Assembly: GCA_014549065.1 (NCBI GenBank)
Contig: JACDOX010000008.1
Span: 6,572,141-6,636,140, forward strand
Length of the DNA: 64,000 bases
Direction of reading: 5' to 3'
Origin: Cardinalis cardinalis
Taxonomy: Eukaryota > Chordata > Aves > Passeriformes > Cardinalidae
In this document: positions 39,401-50,300 of the stretch, piece by piece
How the letters are laid out: each line of letters opens with the position of its first letter
Numbering within the stretch: the first letter of the stretch is position 1
Notes under the pieces: model-generated
The model's input: the letters and a program-made list of their open reading frames with translations, nothing else
Database searches by the model: none
What the model was told of the DNA's origin: nothing
Program-made: the position numbers and the translations under genes

Positions 39401-42400
39401 TTCTGACAGAAGATTTTCTGAATTGCCTAATTTCCTTAAGACGTCCTTTTTCCATGACTAAAGATTGCATCTGATGAATTGTCTTCAGCCCAAAGCTTAA
39501 GACCATCAGCAGAGCTTTGTCCAGCAGCCATTCCTTTCCCTCCATTCCAGAAGAGTTTGTGTGTGTTTAGGGAATCACCCCAGAAGAGCCCCTGTGAACT
39601 CCTTTGTGCCAGGGCAGCCAGAAAGGAGCATAAGTTACCAAGCAGCTCACCAGCTTTTCTCCCCTGCTCTAGATGAAGACCCGGTGCTGCCCACAAGACC
39701 CCACGAGCTGAGGACTCGCATGTACACCCCGCCTGGCCCCCTGTCCAGCGCCCTCCGGGGCGCGCTGACTGACCGCTTCTCCGTGGCCCAGCACCACAAC
39801 TTCCTGAAGGGCTACCAGCTGCACAACAACTACATGGAGAACGAGCACTTCTGTCGGTGGAAAGGTGATGGCCACTAATATCTAACTGGCACCCTTTTCA
39901 GGGAGTTTTAGGGTGGGGACTTTAGGAAAGAAGCCTGTCAGACTTGGCAGGGGATAAAAATCCTCCCAAGAGAACATTTATTTTCTGAATAGAGAGAAGA
40001 CACTGAGACTTCAGTGTTGTCCGGTACTGAAGACTTAATGTTTGTATTCGTTTGCTTCAGCTGAGACCTCTGCAGTCCAGACTGAGAAGGTAGACTGGAA
40101 GGTGACAGAACCAAATTTAAAGTGGCAAAGAGCAGAGTGAACATAGGAGAAAGCTTAATTTGGCAAGATTATACTTCTAACTTCAGATGCAACTGAAATA
40201 TCCAAGAAAATATCACCTATAACAGAAAACTGGAAATGAATGGAGCTTTCTAGTCCAAAGAAGAGGGGACTGAGTGGGAAGCATAAGTCCGAATGTATAA
40301 AGGATTGAAAACACTTTGTTCTCCAAAGCAATGGCAGATAGAAGATNAAACAATGACTGAAATGAAGCAAGGCAGATTTAAGTTAATTATTAGACGTAGC
40401 TAATTGGCATTAATAGGTGTGCCATGTTAATGCAGTATATTGCCTGGAAATTCAACACTGATTTTTCAGAACTTAGGTGTTTTGCAGTCCTTCTCATGCC
40501 TGTTTGATGATCTAGCAGTATAGCAATTAAATTCAACCAGGCCTCTGGAATGGTCAGTTGCACCTTACATTTCTTTTTCCAGTCAAAATACCCACAGATC
40601 TATTCTTATTAATAAAATATTTTCCTTTTAGACACTGTGTTAGACTCACGTCCCAACCAGCTGATGCAAAGTCCTGATCAGCTGGGCATGATAGATGCTG
40701 GATTTTTCATCAATACCAGCAGTGCACCACTTTTAAGGCCACAGAGGGAGGTGGATGTCATCATCTATCTAAGTTATACCACCGGATCACATACATCGGT
40801 GAGGATGTTGTTGTTACCATGTGTTGTGTCTCCTTTTGCTTGTAAATGCCCAGCCTGTAGCATCCAGAACTGCTGGTTTTATCAGCTGTTTTTTTTATAA
40901 CACCTGCATTCCCCTATGTGTTTCACTGTAGTGATTAATGCTTTTCCTATTTCTTCCTGCCATTCCTGGACTCTTTCTTGGTGGTTTATGAACATGTTGA
41001 ATTATTCAAGGGGGTGTCAGCATGGTCTTTTCTAGAATAATGGGAAGAGCCCCTTCTGCTTTATACTGAATTAAGCAGGCTTCCAGACCATGCACAGGAA
41101 TATTCATAAAGATGAGGAAATTATTTCTTCTGACTTAACTTAGAATATACAAAGAGTTAATTGAATATTAGCAGGAGATCCTTTCTGGGCGGACAAATAA
41201 GACACTACAAGTAAAATTCAGTGATGAACATCTTCCAGCAGAAACACTATTTTGTGGAGATAAAGCTAATTAGCTGTCTATAAGAGCTGTCAGAAAAAAA
41301 GTTTGGATCTTTTACCCATCTGTATGTTGAATGAGACAGATGTAATGAAGTTTTATTTCAGCCTCATTCATTGTCTAGATAAAACTTATAAAAAAAGGCT
41401 GCTACAATTTTAAGTACCTTAGTAGAAACCTTTTTCTGCTTGATGGTGTTTGCTATTAGATGGTGCAGAGTAAATAATACAGTGCATATTATTACATGAT
41501 ATTTTATTAAACATTTCAAGGAAAGTATATAGTATAGCCTAATATTTCAGAATTTCTCAGTAAAATATTAATCTCAATTAACACTGTGCCACAATGACTG
41601 CACAGGCAGAGATAAAATTGCACATTCAAACTTAACTTTCTTATCTCCTGGCTTCCAAGAATATAAGATACCTTAAACATTTTCTTGCTGGGATTCCCTT
41701 CTCTAGTTAATTCTCTACAATGCATTAACACAGGCTCTTTCATTTGCTTAAACTAATTTCTTACCCTAAACTTCTGCAAATTGCTTCAATTTTTTTTTAA
41801 AAAGCTGTGCCCTGGGTGAATTCTTTAATTCTGAAATTGTGTTTGTTTAGAGCTTGTGATTAGCCATGTAGTCACTATGTGTTGTAATTATATATAGAGT
41901 AACCCTTGATAAGACAGAACTCGCTCTATGGGTCTGAGTCACTAAACCTTAACAGTAGATGACAATTTGGGGTCTTTGCACAGTGAAGTTGATTTCCAGT
42001 GCTAACCATTTTTGTGATCCTCTAGTCTCTAGATAAGGCATGTAAATACTACTCAGAGCAGAAAATCCCATTCCCAACAATTTCTTTGACTGATGAAGAT
42101 AAGAAAAATCTGAAGGAGTGCTACGTCTTCCAAGATTCAGATTTGCCAGGATGTCCTATTGTGATTTTTCTTCCTCTTGTGAATGACACCTTCCAAGAGT
42201 ACAAAGCACCTGGTAAGTTACAGTAGTAGCAAAGCATTAAACAAAAGACACCACTGCTTCCCTGACTCAGATAGAGACTTCTTTGCTGCTGGCTGGCTGT
42301 CTTTGTTCACTGGGTTCATGGGGGAGCACTTTAGCTAATTGAACTTGTTTTCCCATCCCTATCAAAGCTATTATGTTCACTCATGTCTTCATTGTGGCTT

Positions 42401-43577
42401 TAAGAGAACCAGCATAGCCTGTGTCTGCTGGATGGTGTCTACCTTCACCTCTCTCCCATGTGTTACTTGAAGTGGTCCTACCCAATTACAAGTTTTTTTC
42501 CTGTGGAAGGTATAGCTCTCTCAGATTATTTCCCACTGCATATATTGTCTATTGTTCAGGTTTTAATTCTACACTTGAGGAACCATAGTGTTACATATGA
42601 GGGATGGGGGAGAAAGCCTGGCTTTCAGGCTGAACTCCTGTAACGTTAAGATTAGTGGGTCTCATTTTGGTAGAGCATCAGCCCAGGGATCATTGTACTG
42701 ACTGTGCTGTTTTCAGGGCCTGTCACTCCTTTTCTGCCAGATCATCTGCTTTGTACTCCTCTTCTTTACTGCAGGTTACTAGGACGCATTTGCTCTGCTC
42801 CTTGGTAGCAGAGAGGTTAAGCCCAAAATACTGCTGTTGTGGAATTGTGTGACACAAAAATCAGAAAGACAGAGATGGATCCTGGTGGCAGGTGCCCTTG
42901 ACCTTATTCAGCATTGAAGGAACTCTCAGTTTCCACATGTTTCTGTTGCTCCTTTCTCACTTAAATTCCATTCTCTTACTAGCAATTAATCTTCCTTGAC
43001 TGAGGTTCATAGAAATCCCAGCTGCCCAGGGTTCACAGAAATCCCAGCTGCAGTGCATGGACACTGGCTTTTGGAGTGCCCTTTCAGGCTGACATCCTTG
43101 CCTGATCCATGGCTTTAATGAGACAAGTGTTTCTGAGTAAGCTGTAGATGAACATGGTGATGCCATCCCTCACTTCTCCCTTATGCCCTCCTTACTTCAG
43201 ACTCACAATGTTCTCTTGACTAGGGTGGTGAATATGACCTGCACTGTTTGCATTTAAACCCTATGAATTTTCTTCAGGGGAAAAGTCCTGCTCTTTGACA
43301 CTTCATGGACAGTTTGACACTGGTTAAGATAAACATCATGTCTCAGCAACAACAACTCTTTCTCTCAGGTGTCAAGCGCTGTTGCTCAGAGATGGAGGAG
43401 GGCCAGCTGGATTTGACCAGCTCCTGTTCCCCCTACTGCATGTTCTCGGTCAGATACACCGATGAGAACTACCGCAAGCTGCTCAATCTCAGCGAGTACA
43501 ACATCCTCAACAACTCTCAGATGATTATGCAGGCCTTGCAGACAGCGATGCAAAGGAGAAGGCAGAAGATGTGCTGA
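11893..43577 (+). CDS. PLA2G4E-like: Gene B: full-length group IV (E/F-like) cytosolic phospholipase A2 with a repeat-bearing N-terminal extension
   Basis: The core coding exons are 22293-22365, 25560-25696, 26168-26299, 27353-27393, 28778-28820, 29685-29742, 30141-30307, 30424-30510, 31476-31513, 33395-33542, 34406-34542, 35493-35715, 36116-36230, 37295-37432, 38373-38480, 39673-39864, 40632-40798, 42026-42212 and 43369-43577. They sum to 2400 nt (799 aa plus TGA). The probable 5' exons, 11893-12489, 12661-12720 and 13687-13776, are all phase 0 where they join and bring the product to about 1,048 aa; this 5' part is inference. Domains, in core numbering: a C2 domain at about 5-125 with ligand-loop residues in VDALSQADCYVSLWLP, NSDNPVWNETF and YDEDFATPDD; a linker with a C2-like/lid region (GSFEGTQDIVLG); and the lipase domain with GGGLKS, the nucleophile in GLSGT (Ser350) and the dyad Asp634 in IDAGFF. 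The family cleaves sn-2 acyl chains; mammalian PLA2G4E is also a Ca2+-dependent N-acyltransferase that makes N-acyl-phosphatidylethanolamine. Oddities are Lys in place of the usual Arg in GGGxR, and a tail ending RRRQKMC. Confidence 0.9.
12661..12720 (+). CDS. Candidate small exon 2 of gene B
   Basis: A good acceptor (tttctcttctag) is followed by 20 in-frame codons, AVSGKTPSESTGAKTREVRV. The donor is uncertain: GTATGG at 12721 is the best, with GTAGTA at 12718 and GTCAGA at 12709 as alternatives, and all three leave phase 0. The segment is Ser/Thr- and Lys/Arg-rich and looks disordered. The frame agrees with the repeat exon before it and with the next candidate exon. Confidence 0.4.
12845..13686. 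other. Intron 2 of gene B (predicted), with an unexplained 159-codon open frame
   Basis: A+T-rich sequence between candidate exons 2 and 3. It contains an open frame at 13001-13480 on the + strand and a good donor, ATAG|GTAAGA, near 13351. The translated frame resembles nothing I recognise, so I do not call it a gene; it is listed among the findings. Confidence 0.35.
13687..13776 (+). CDS. Candidate exon 3 of gene B, acidic/Gly-rich linker
   Basis: An excellent polypyrimidine tract and acceptor (cttcctttcttcag) precede 30 open codons rich in Gly and Asp: DGNSGLGSLGDGEWQKRKDD and then GTGADQGDFK. The donor is AAG|GTATTA. It is phase 0 at both ends and would join directly to the first C2 exon at 22293, which starts IESS. 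Gene C has a similarly sized exon (84 nt, also ending in Lys) at the same place, which supports the call; the sequences themselves do not obviously align. Confidence 0.5.
13945..14054 (-). mobile_element. CR1 LINE 3' fragment, reverse orientation
   Basis: The segment starts tcatagaacatngaatgg, then ggtttgggttggaaggcacc, and later has gacaccttcaagtggaccag. This is the reverse complement of the well-known 3' end of avian CR1 retrotransposons. It is 5'-truncated, as most CR1 copies are, and lies inside the long intron before the gene B C2 exons. Confidence 0.88.
18557..18584. repeat. Perfect inverted repeat (12-bp arms, 4-base loop)
   Basis: The arms TGATGATACAGT and ACTGTATCATCA are exact reverse complements around the loop TTTC. 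Intronic; function unknown. Confidence 0.9.
22293..28820 (+). CDS. PLA2G4E-like: Gene B C2-domain exons
   Basis: Five exons (22293-22365, 25560-25696, 26168-26299, 27353-27393 and 28778-28820; 73, 137, 132, 41 and 43 nt) encode an N-terminal C2 domain. It begins IESSPCYLLTVRIIRMRNLQ and ends SGPHEMIASNGVLV. The Asp/Asn positions that bind Ca2+ in cPLA2 C2 domains are present in three loops (VDALSQAD, NSDNPVWNE and YDEDFATPDD). Ca2+-driven binding to phospholipid membranes is therefore expected from the family. All five lengths are identical to those of the gene C exons. Confidence 0.93.
23574..23603. repeat. 15-bp tandem duplication
   Basis: ATTAAGGATTGCTTG occurs twice in direct succession in a gene B intron. 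Confidence 0.9.
25197..25232. repeat. (TG)n microsatellite
   Basis: A GTGTGTGTGTGT run with a TATG interruption continues into alternating TGCATGCACACA, potentially Z-DNA-forming, in the gene B intron before the exon at 25560. Confidence 0.9.
27593..27750 (+). mobile_element. CR1 LINE 3' fragment, forward orientation
   Basis: It contains gatgccccatccctggaact, gctttgagcaacctggtcta and the terminal cccaaactattctatgattt, the signature of the avian CR1 3' end. It sits in the gene B intron between 27394 and 28777. This is the strongest single indication that the window is from a bird. Confidence 0.93.
29041..29076. repeat. (CA)n microsatellite
   Basis: An interrupted CA repeat in an intron of gene B (cacacacacacac followed by aacacaaacacac). 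Confidence 0.9.
29286..29309. repeat. Perfect inverted repeat (10-bp arms)
   Basis: The arms AGCATTCTTC and GAAGAATGCT flank TGAA. Further CTTCAG/TTCTTCAGAA copies follow at about 29316-29340, giving a small cluster of related half-sites in a gene B intron. Confidence 0.85.
32931..32955 (+). promoter_or_regulatory. CpG-rich patch with a CTCF-like motif in a gene B intron
   Basis: A short CpG-rich patch (about 32905-32965) stands out in A+T-rich intron sequence. At 32937-32949, CCGCTAGGTGGGG is a partial match to the CTCF core. Binding is inference only. Confidence 0.25.
34406..34542 (+). CDS. PLA2G4E-like: Gene B catalytic-serine exon
   Basis: This 137-nt exon encodes VPVVAIITTGGGLKSMTGLY, later LLDCITYISGLSGTTW. 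The lipase nucleophile is the Ser codon at 34529-34531 in GLSGT, the family's GxSGx elbow. The codon at 34445-34447 is AAG (Lys) where gene C and studied family members have Arg in GGGxR (Arg200 of cPLA2-alpha). Acceptor tgccctacag and donor GTAAGC are good. Confidence 0.95.
40632..43577 (+). CDS. PLA2G4E-like: Gene B C-terminal exons with dyad Asp and basic tail
   Basis: Exons 40632-40798, 42026-42212 and 43369-43577 encode the dyad Asp in MIDAGFFINTSS, RPQREVD, ECYVFQDSDLPGCP with FLPLVNDTFQEYK, and the final SEYNILNNSQMIMQALQ helix. The protein ends QRRRQKMC and then TGA. AATAAA at 44433-44438, about 860 bp past the stop, is the best poly(A) signal. Confidence 0.93.
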
Positions 43578-44432
43578 TTGCATGTCCAGCTGCACTTATC
43601 TTCTCAGAGGAGTTTCTCATGCTCTAGGACCCAGAAGGGACATAGCTTTTTCAAACACTGGCTGTTCTGCACTACAGAAACCCCCCCCCCCCCAGCTGGC
43701 ACAGTCATTTGCTGGGGTTTTTCCATTCCCAAGAAGTGGTCTCTATAAGCAAAGACATTGTGTGGGAAATTTTTACTTACGTATTGTTCCATAAATTAAG
43801 GTTGTCTGTAGAACACTCTGTGCCTAAAATACTTGTTAGATTTTTTTAAATAGTGTGATTTTAAGCCTAACTTATTATATGACATAAAGGAAAATATTTT
43901 TTTATGACCACAGTGCTACAGTTATACAACACAGCCAACACACCTGCAGGCCATAAGAAGGGAGTATAAACTTCTGCTCCCACAATTCTGCTCTGTGAAA
44001 CATAAGGTATGACCAGCCCTGGAAAACAAAGAGAACCTGAGACACAGCTGGAACCTGGTATTGGATCCCTGGGTCAACTCTGTTTTGCAAGTGTCCCAAA
44101 GAGCAGTCATGGAGGCTGGAAATGTAAAGAGGGACAAGTGTGTGCTCACAACCAGCCCCATGATTCGCATCCACATCCTGGGCTCTCTTAGGCTGTGAAT
44201 GAATCATTATGTGATGGGAAGGAGCAGCTTAGGAGGAAGTGGGATAAGACTTTTCACATAATTTTTTTTTTAAAGCAAAGGGTGTAATTTGGGCACATCA
44301 AAATTCCCTGTTGATTTATGTCAGTTTTAATTGGTTTGTACTAAGAAAATATATAAAACCTTAACACTTCAATTTGAAGCTTTCAAAATCAAACACCCTG
44401 GATCTTGTTTTCCCTGTTGAGTTACTTCTCAT

Positions 44433-44438
44433 AATAAA
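44433..44438 (+). terminator. Candidate poly(A) signal of gene B
   Basis: AATAAA, the first canonical hexamer that I see after the gene B stop codon at 43577. Confidence 0.45.
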
Positions 44439-45338
44439 ATACCATTCTTAAATTAAAAAGAGAAAGTACTTGAAAATATTTTACTTCCAATAGACAATGA
44501 AAACTTTACTGTGTTACTCAGTGTAACAGTTTAGGTCATATGCCTATTAAAAAAAAACCCTTTTATTTGTTCTTATTTGTTTAGTTCTGCCCATGCAAAC
44601 TGAGTAGAAGTGAGTCAGAAGTCTGAAACAACTAAGATCATCTTAAAACAATCTGAAGACCATGCATGGGATTTAGCACAAAAACACCAATTAGATTTGT
44701 TGTTGGCTTGCATTTTTACACTTCCCTCCTTTTCCCTTTTATTGAAAGTGCCTTTTTTTTTAAACTATTCTAAACTGTGCTGAGGATGAGCTGTAAAAAT
44801 TACAAATTCATAACAACTTTGCATTCCAGGAGCAAGTCAAATTGAAAACACAGTTTTGTGTCCTAGAGACAACTGGGAAAATTTTGAACAAAGAGTCTAT
44901 TCAGTCAGAAAAAAAGTCTATNAACTACGTAGTATAATATGGGACTAAAATAAACCAGGGAAAAATGCTTGGGTAAGTTGAAACATTTCATATTAATATT
45001 TTACAAAACATCTTTGTTTTGAAACATAACTTCTTTTTAATAGACTGCCTACCTCGTCAGCCCAGGGAACCCAACCTGAGAATAACAGGGTTTCTTCAGA
45101 GCCAAATAACATGTTTGGCTCATTACAAAATGACACTCTGAGGATTTTCATTTTAGCAAGGAGTGATGACAAATTATCTTTACAAATTGGTTCACAATGA
45201 CTTTTCCAACATTTTAGTTATTTATTATGTCAAACCAAACTTAAATTTTTGTGCAACTGTAGCCCAATATTGCCAGGCTAAAGATCACAGCATAAATATT
45301 AACATTTGAAACTTGTCAGGTTTTGAACAACTATGCAC

Positions 45339-45343
<5 letters not shown>

Positions 45344-45385
<42 letters not shown>
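45344..45385. repeat. Poly(T) tract of 42 bases
   Basis: An uninterrupted T42 run. No retrogene or SINE body is recognisable on its right side in the minus orientation, and no TTTATT (reverse AATAAA) lies close by. Confidence 0.95.
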
Positions 45386-45386
<1 letters not shown>

Positions 45387-47191
45387 TTATACGATAGTTT
45401 TACTAGTCATAGTCAGAAATATAATGCTATGTGCTCTGCATATAATCCTGGGAATTGCTTCTGTTTTTACCTGAAAACCCTGTTGTGAAAAAGTAAACAT
45501 AGGTTTGAGTCATAAACTCTTGCCGCCTCCAGTTCTGAAGTAATGTTATTTCCATGCAAAAATTCTGTGTATACAGTACAAGACAATAAACTCTTGTTTG
45601 CAAAATGAAAATTCTGCCTTGCTCCACATATTCAGGCATTTCAGTAATATGCTTCAGGTTCACAGTGTCAACATTCCTTGTTCCTGGAAAACAAAACTGT
45701 TTTTATCTCTGCAAAGAGCATACCAAATACTTGCTGTGAGCATCATGGATAAAGGAATGTCTCAGAGACAGATTGCAGGAGTATGGGGTGAACCATGTTC
45801 CCTTCCTCATGCAAGGGCTGTCTCTAATGTGGATTGCAAATGCTGTCCATGAAAATGGGGGTCTTTTGGCCACTGGCGCTGTGGGAGTGAGAGCCTCAGA
45901 GGTGCAGTCCTGGTTAACAGTCTGGTTAATAGTTTTGCCCTCCAAGGAGATGTTACAGTAAAGCACTGTCTTTAAATATGACTGACATGCCAATGCTGTC
46001 AATTTTCTGTGACCTAATGAAAAATGCATTTCATCAAGCTACAGCATTGAGCTGGCACCCAGAGGAAACATGCCATGTGTGACAAAACAACCCTTCACAA
46101 CGTCACAAAATACTGTACCCTATGGCAAAAATTTATTCTACCAAGTTGGCTGTGATGACTGTTGGTATAATTTTGCATGGAAATGTGCAAAGGGGACCTG
46201 TGCTGCTGGTGGCAATGTTTGACCAGTAAGCTCAAGAATGCTCAGGGAATGAGCATCTTTTTGCTCAGAGATGATGCACTGGGGAAGCAGGGAAACCAAA
46301 AGAATCCCTTTCCCCAGAAAGTTGTATCTGTTATGATCCCTTGATGATGCAACAGTCTTTGGCTGCCTTTTCTAATCCTCTTCCAGTGAGCTGTGAGCTG
46401 TGCCAGTTTCAACGGCACAGGGGTCAGCAGTTTGTGGACAGGGGCAGGTGTTCTGCCCCACCAGTGGTGCCACAGTTGTGCCAAGGGCTTTGGGGAGGGC
46501 AGCATGAGGTCAGGGCTGAGTTTTGCATCTGGGTCAGACACAGGCACTTAATTGCAGCTAGTTTGCAGCCAGAGTCAGTTTGAGCTAGAAAANGGTGCAG
46601 AAGTGTTCATGGGTGTGGAGCTAAGCTAAGGAAAGTCATTGCTTCAGGACTCTACATCTAAACACAAAAAAAATTATAACAAGCCATAGGAAAGGAGAGG
46701 GAAGGAATACAATGACTTGAGGAGAGAACCAGCCCTGCTGGACCTTGGCTGAGTAGATATAAACCACCAAATGAGTATGCTGCTCTGCATGCCTAGACCT
46801 GGGATTGTAGGAGCATGTGGTTCAGAAAGCCTTAAACTGTTTTTTGCAATAGCCAGGTTAGCCTGAGAGCAATAGTGTTCTCTTTTTTTTTTTTCTTCTC
46901 ATTAGCTGTTTTATTGTATCTGCTTACTGTCATAGATAACCTAAATTCAATTTATGAACTGTTGCTGTATCTTATGGCAGAGTATATATTTCTGTGGGCT
47001 TCAAGGTCTTGCTAAGTTGAAATTTCAGTGCCCAGGTAAGAGGGCATCCTTCTCTTATGTTTAGTTTTAAACCTGCCATTGGCCAGTATAGAGCAAAGTG
47101 ACTCAAACACAATACTTCCACCTACTATATGGGCAAAGGTATTTTTTCCTACTTATTTGACCACAGGATTCAGCTTCCTACCATAAGAAAA

Positions 47192-47246
47192 TGGGAGGGG
47201 AGTAACTAAGAAGTCAGAGGTGGGGCTCTGAGTCAGTTTATAAAAT
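47192..47246 (+). promoter_or_regulatory. Gene C core promoter
   Basis: TGGGAGGGGAGT (47192-47203), GGTGGGGC (47219-47226) and TATAAAAT (47239-47246) precede the predicted start at about 47270. The arrangement matches the promoter of gene B block for block. The ATG at 47358 then gives an 85-90-base 5' UTR without an intervening intron. Confidence 0.75.
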
Positions 47247-47357
47247 AGTTGCTCACCTGTACCTGGGACATTTGAACCATTGGTGTCTGTGAAAGCTGGG
47301 AGATGTGAGATTGCATTGCCACAGATAACACTGGCTGTGTGTGCGAACGCGACCAGA

Positions 47358-50300
47358 ATGGACCAAGATGGCATTTTGTCTCAGGTAAGAAGGGTGCAGA
47401 GCAAAGCAAGGCATCTGGGATCTCAAGTGATTGTGCTGCAAGTAGTGCAAAGATGGTGCTACTTTATTGACCTACCATTGGCTATAATTATTCTGTGCAG
47501 GATGAAGGAAGTCAAGGCTTCAAGACCAATATTGAAACCTTTACAGTTATAGTAAACCACAGAAAGAAAAAGAAAACTACTTGGGGAGTAAGAACTTGTT
47601 TACAAGGGGAGCATTTTGAATATTTAGGGGTTTTGTAAATTTGAGAGACACCATATATGCAACTTTAGAAGAAGTATTAAGTAACATGGAGGTGTACTTC
47701 AAGATGAAAGATTAATAACAGGGTGTGTTTATGGGAGACGGGTTTGCTGTTCCTTTAACAGCCCGGGCCAGGAGCTGCTTCCCTCCCCGTGTGTCATGAA
47801 GGGCGGGCCTTACCTGGCTGCTACGCCTCTGCTCAGGCTTAATGAGGCAAGCACGGCCCAGGCTGTGGCGCCGGGCACCGCAGGAAACCCCGGTCCTGCC
47901 AGGGCTCTACAGCCAGCGCTGACCATGGACTCCCTGTGGCTCTGAAGCTCTCCATTCCCAAAGAGGATTGCCTTTAAGAGAAATGATGTTTTTTTCAGGG
48001 ATAACGTTGGCCCTTCTTGTTCCAGGAGCTAATCACTCAAACCTCTCAACAAGGACACAGAGCTATGCAGCTGAATCCTGAGGGGAAACAGTGGACTTCT
48101 CTTACAAAGGTACCGCAAAGGAGAATTTCAAAAGGAAACTGTAAAGGGGACTTTCCTGATGGGTGGAGGCTGGGTGAAAGCAGATAGGGTTCAGCATCTG
48201 CCAAACAATGTAATTAGCTGCTGTAACCCATTCAGTTCCCTCCATGAGACACTGTCCCACTTATCACTTTGATCATTCTACTCACATAGTCTTGCTTCAT
48301 GTTAAATTCCTAGTGTGGCTTCCTGTCCTTGGCACATGGTGAACAATGTTTTTTTAAACAAGACTGGTATCTTTAAAAAAGGATGGGTTTCAATAGGCTT
48401 TCTCTGTACATGTCTTGCTAAAGCACAAGGACAGGTTTCCTGCCAGTGTAGAAAGCAAGAGCTGGGATATTATGCCATTTATTCTCATAATAATATGGCA
48501 GAATCTTAAAGTGGATTTTCAACACCTGATTTCCTGAATTAACCCCTCTTCTGGCCTCTAGTAAAAACTAGCAGATTTCCAGGGACCTTCAGACATGAAA
48601 TCTCTCTAGGAAATGAGAGGACTAGATGTATATATGTGCTAGAAAAGATTTTTACCTTTCCTTTCTCCAGTTTGAGGCCATTTAGTAATAATTAGGAAAT
48701 CTCCCTTGTTCTCTTTTGTGATGAATGAAGTTGCTGAGCAGCAGGTGTTGTGCTCACAGTTTAAGAAACAGCCAACCTTTTCTTGATTAGCTGGATGGAA
48801 AACCCAAAGATGAGAAAATACACCCTGCAATACAGCTCTCTGCACTTCAGGGGTTGCCGCAGTTTCAGAACACGCCAAATACCTCAAAGTTTTTAGGCAA
48901 AATTCACAAAGCTGACTGGATTTTGGTCATTTGTTATTTATAACTCTGTGATGTCTGAGCTAAGGCTCCTTCGTCATGCCAGGGCACATCCACATGCCTG
49001 AGTATTTTATTCAATCTGCACTGCCTTCTTGACACGTTGGGATTACCTTGAAGGTAATCCAGGCTCCAGGGGATCTGATCCATGGAACTGAGTTGAGCCC
49101 TTCCAGGAATTGCCTTCTCCAAAGCCAGTCACTGGCAGCATCAGTTATTGGTTCTGTAATTACTGAGCACTTTCTGTACCTGCCTCATTTCTGTGCCTTT
49201 AGGAGTTAGGTTGTAGACATGAGTTCAAGTGCCCTTGGTAGTCTGATCCACAGCTACTCTTGGGACCCTTTGCAGTGTTTTGATACCCTTGATTTGCACA
49301 CCCACGACCTGGTGTGCAGCTGCACAGCACAAATACTATTGGTGCCTTTTCCCAGAGCAGGATACTTTGGTTACTTGAAGGCTGATTTTACTGTTTCTTC
49401 ATTAGACTACTCTCTGACTGCCCCCAGTCTCAATCATTGTATTCATTAGCCCTGGTTGCCTGCATTGATACACTCAGGTTAAACATTTGGAGAGACTTCA
49501 CATGGATGTATATTCCATTAAGCCTGTGAACGCTCATGCCCTTCCCTTTTTGTGAATGGACATTATTAACAGATCACATAGCAAATTGTTCTGCTCAGAC
49601 AGTCCAACTCAAAGTCTTGCTCTCCTTTCTGCACTGCCTGTGTCACACTTCTTTCTCATTGGGTCTGATGAGGTTAATGTCATGCAAATGCTGCTTCAGG
49701 GCTGGCAATGGTCTTTTATAGTCATTTTGCAGTATAGGTGAAGTCTTTACCTGTCCATGGCCCTGTGCTAAGTGTCTTTCACGTCTTTTGGAGCAAAATT
49801 TTCCTGTGAATTTATATTCCAGTATGTTGTGGTTTTTTCCCTCCTCTCTGTGACAGTAGAAATAATAAGTAATTTGGAAAGTATTTATTTGTTTATTTTA
49901 TGGTAAAGGGAGAGGAGATATGAACTCATATCTCCAATATGAGATCAGAACAGCAATGTGAGAGGCTAAGAAGTCATGCATGAGGTCAGAAACATGGTCT
50001 AATATGAAAGAGGGAAGCCGCAAGAAAAAACAGGAGTTTCTTATCAGGTGTGAAACACTCTTTACACTTCTTAGGCAAAACAGTGCAAAGAAGCTCGAGA
50101 TGTGAAGAGTTTACATACTTCAAAACTAGAGAGAAATTTCTCACAAGAAGTCAGAGGTGACCTTAGCTCAAGAGGGCAGCTATATCCCTGTAAATGAAAA
50201 ACCCATGCATAGTGAGTAGCATGGTTGGAAGCGCAAAGCAGCAGTTTCTTTCTCAGATCTTAAAATCAGTTTGGGGATCAGACGTCAGCATTTAACTCTG

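Larger units (their letters stand above)
43578..47191. other. Intergenic region between gene B and gene C, including the gene B 3' UTR
   Basis: It starts with the presumed 3' UTR of gene B to about 44460 (AATAAA at 44433). It then holds a C14 run at 43681-43694, a T42 run at 45344-45385 and otherwise A+T-rich single-copy-looking sequence. I find no exon that matches the cPLA2 pattern and no RNA gene. Confidence 0.5.

Noticed and set aside
45386..46000. A processed pseudogene whose poly(A) tail would be the T42 run
   Set aside because: No reverse-strand poly(A) signal close to the run, no recognisable coding body and no visible target-site duplication.
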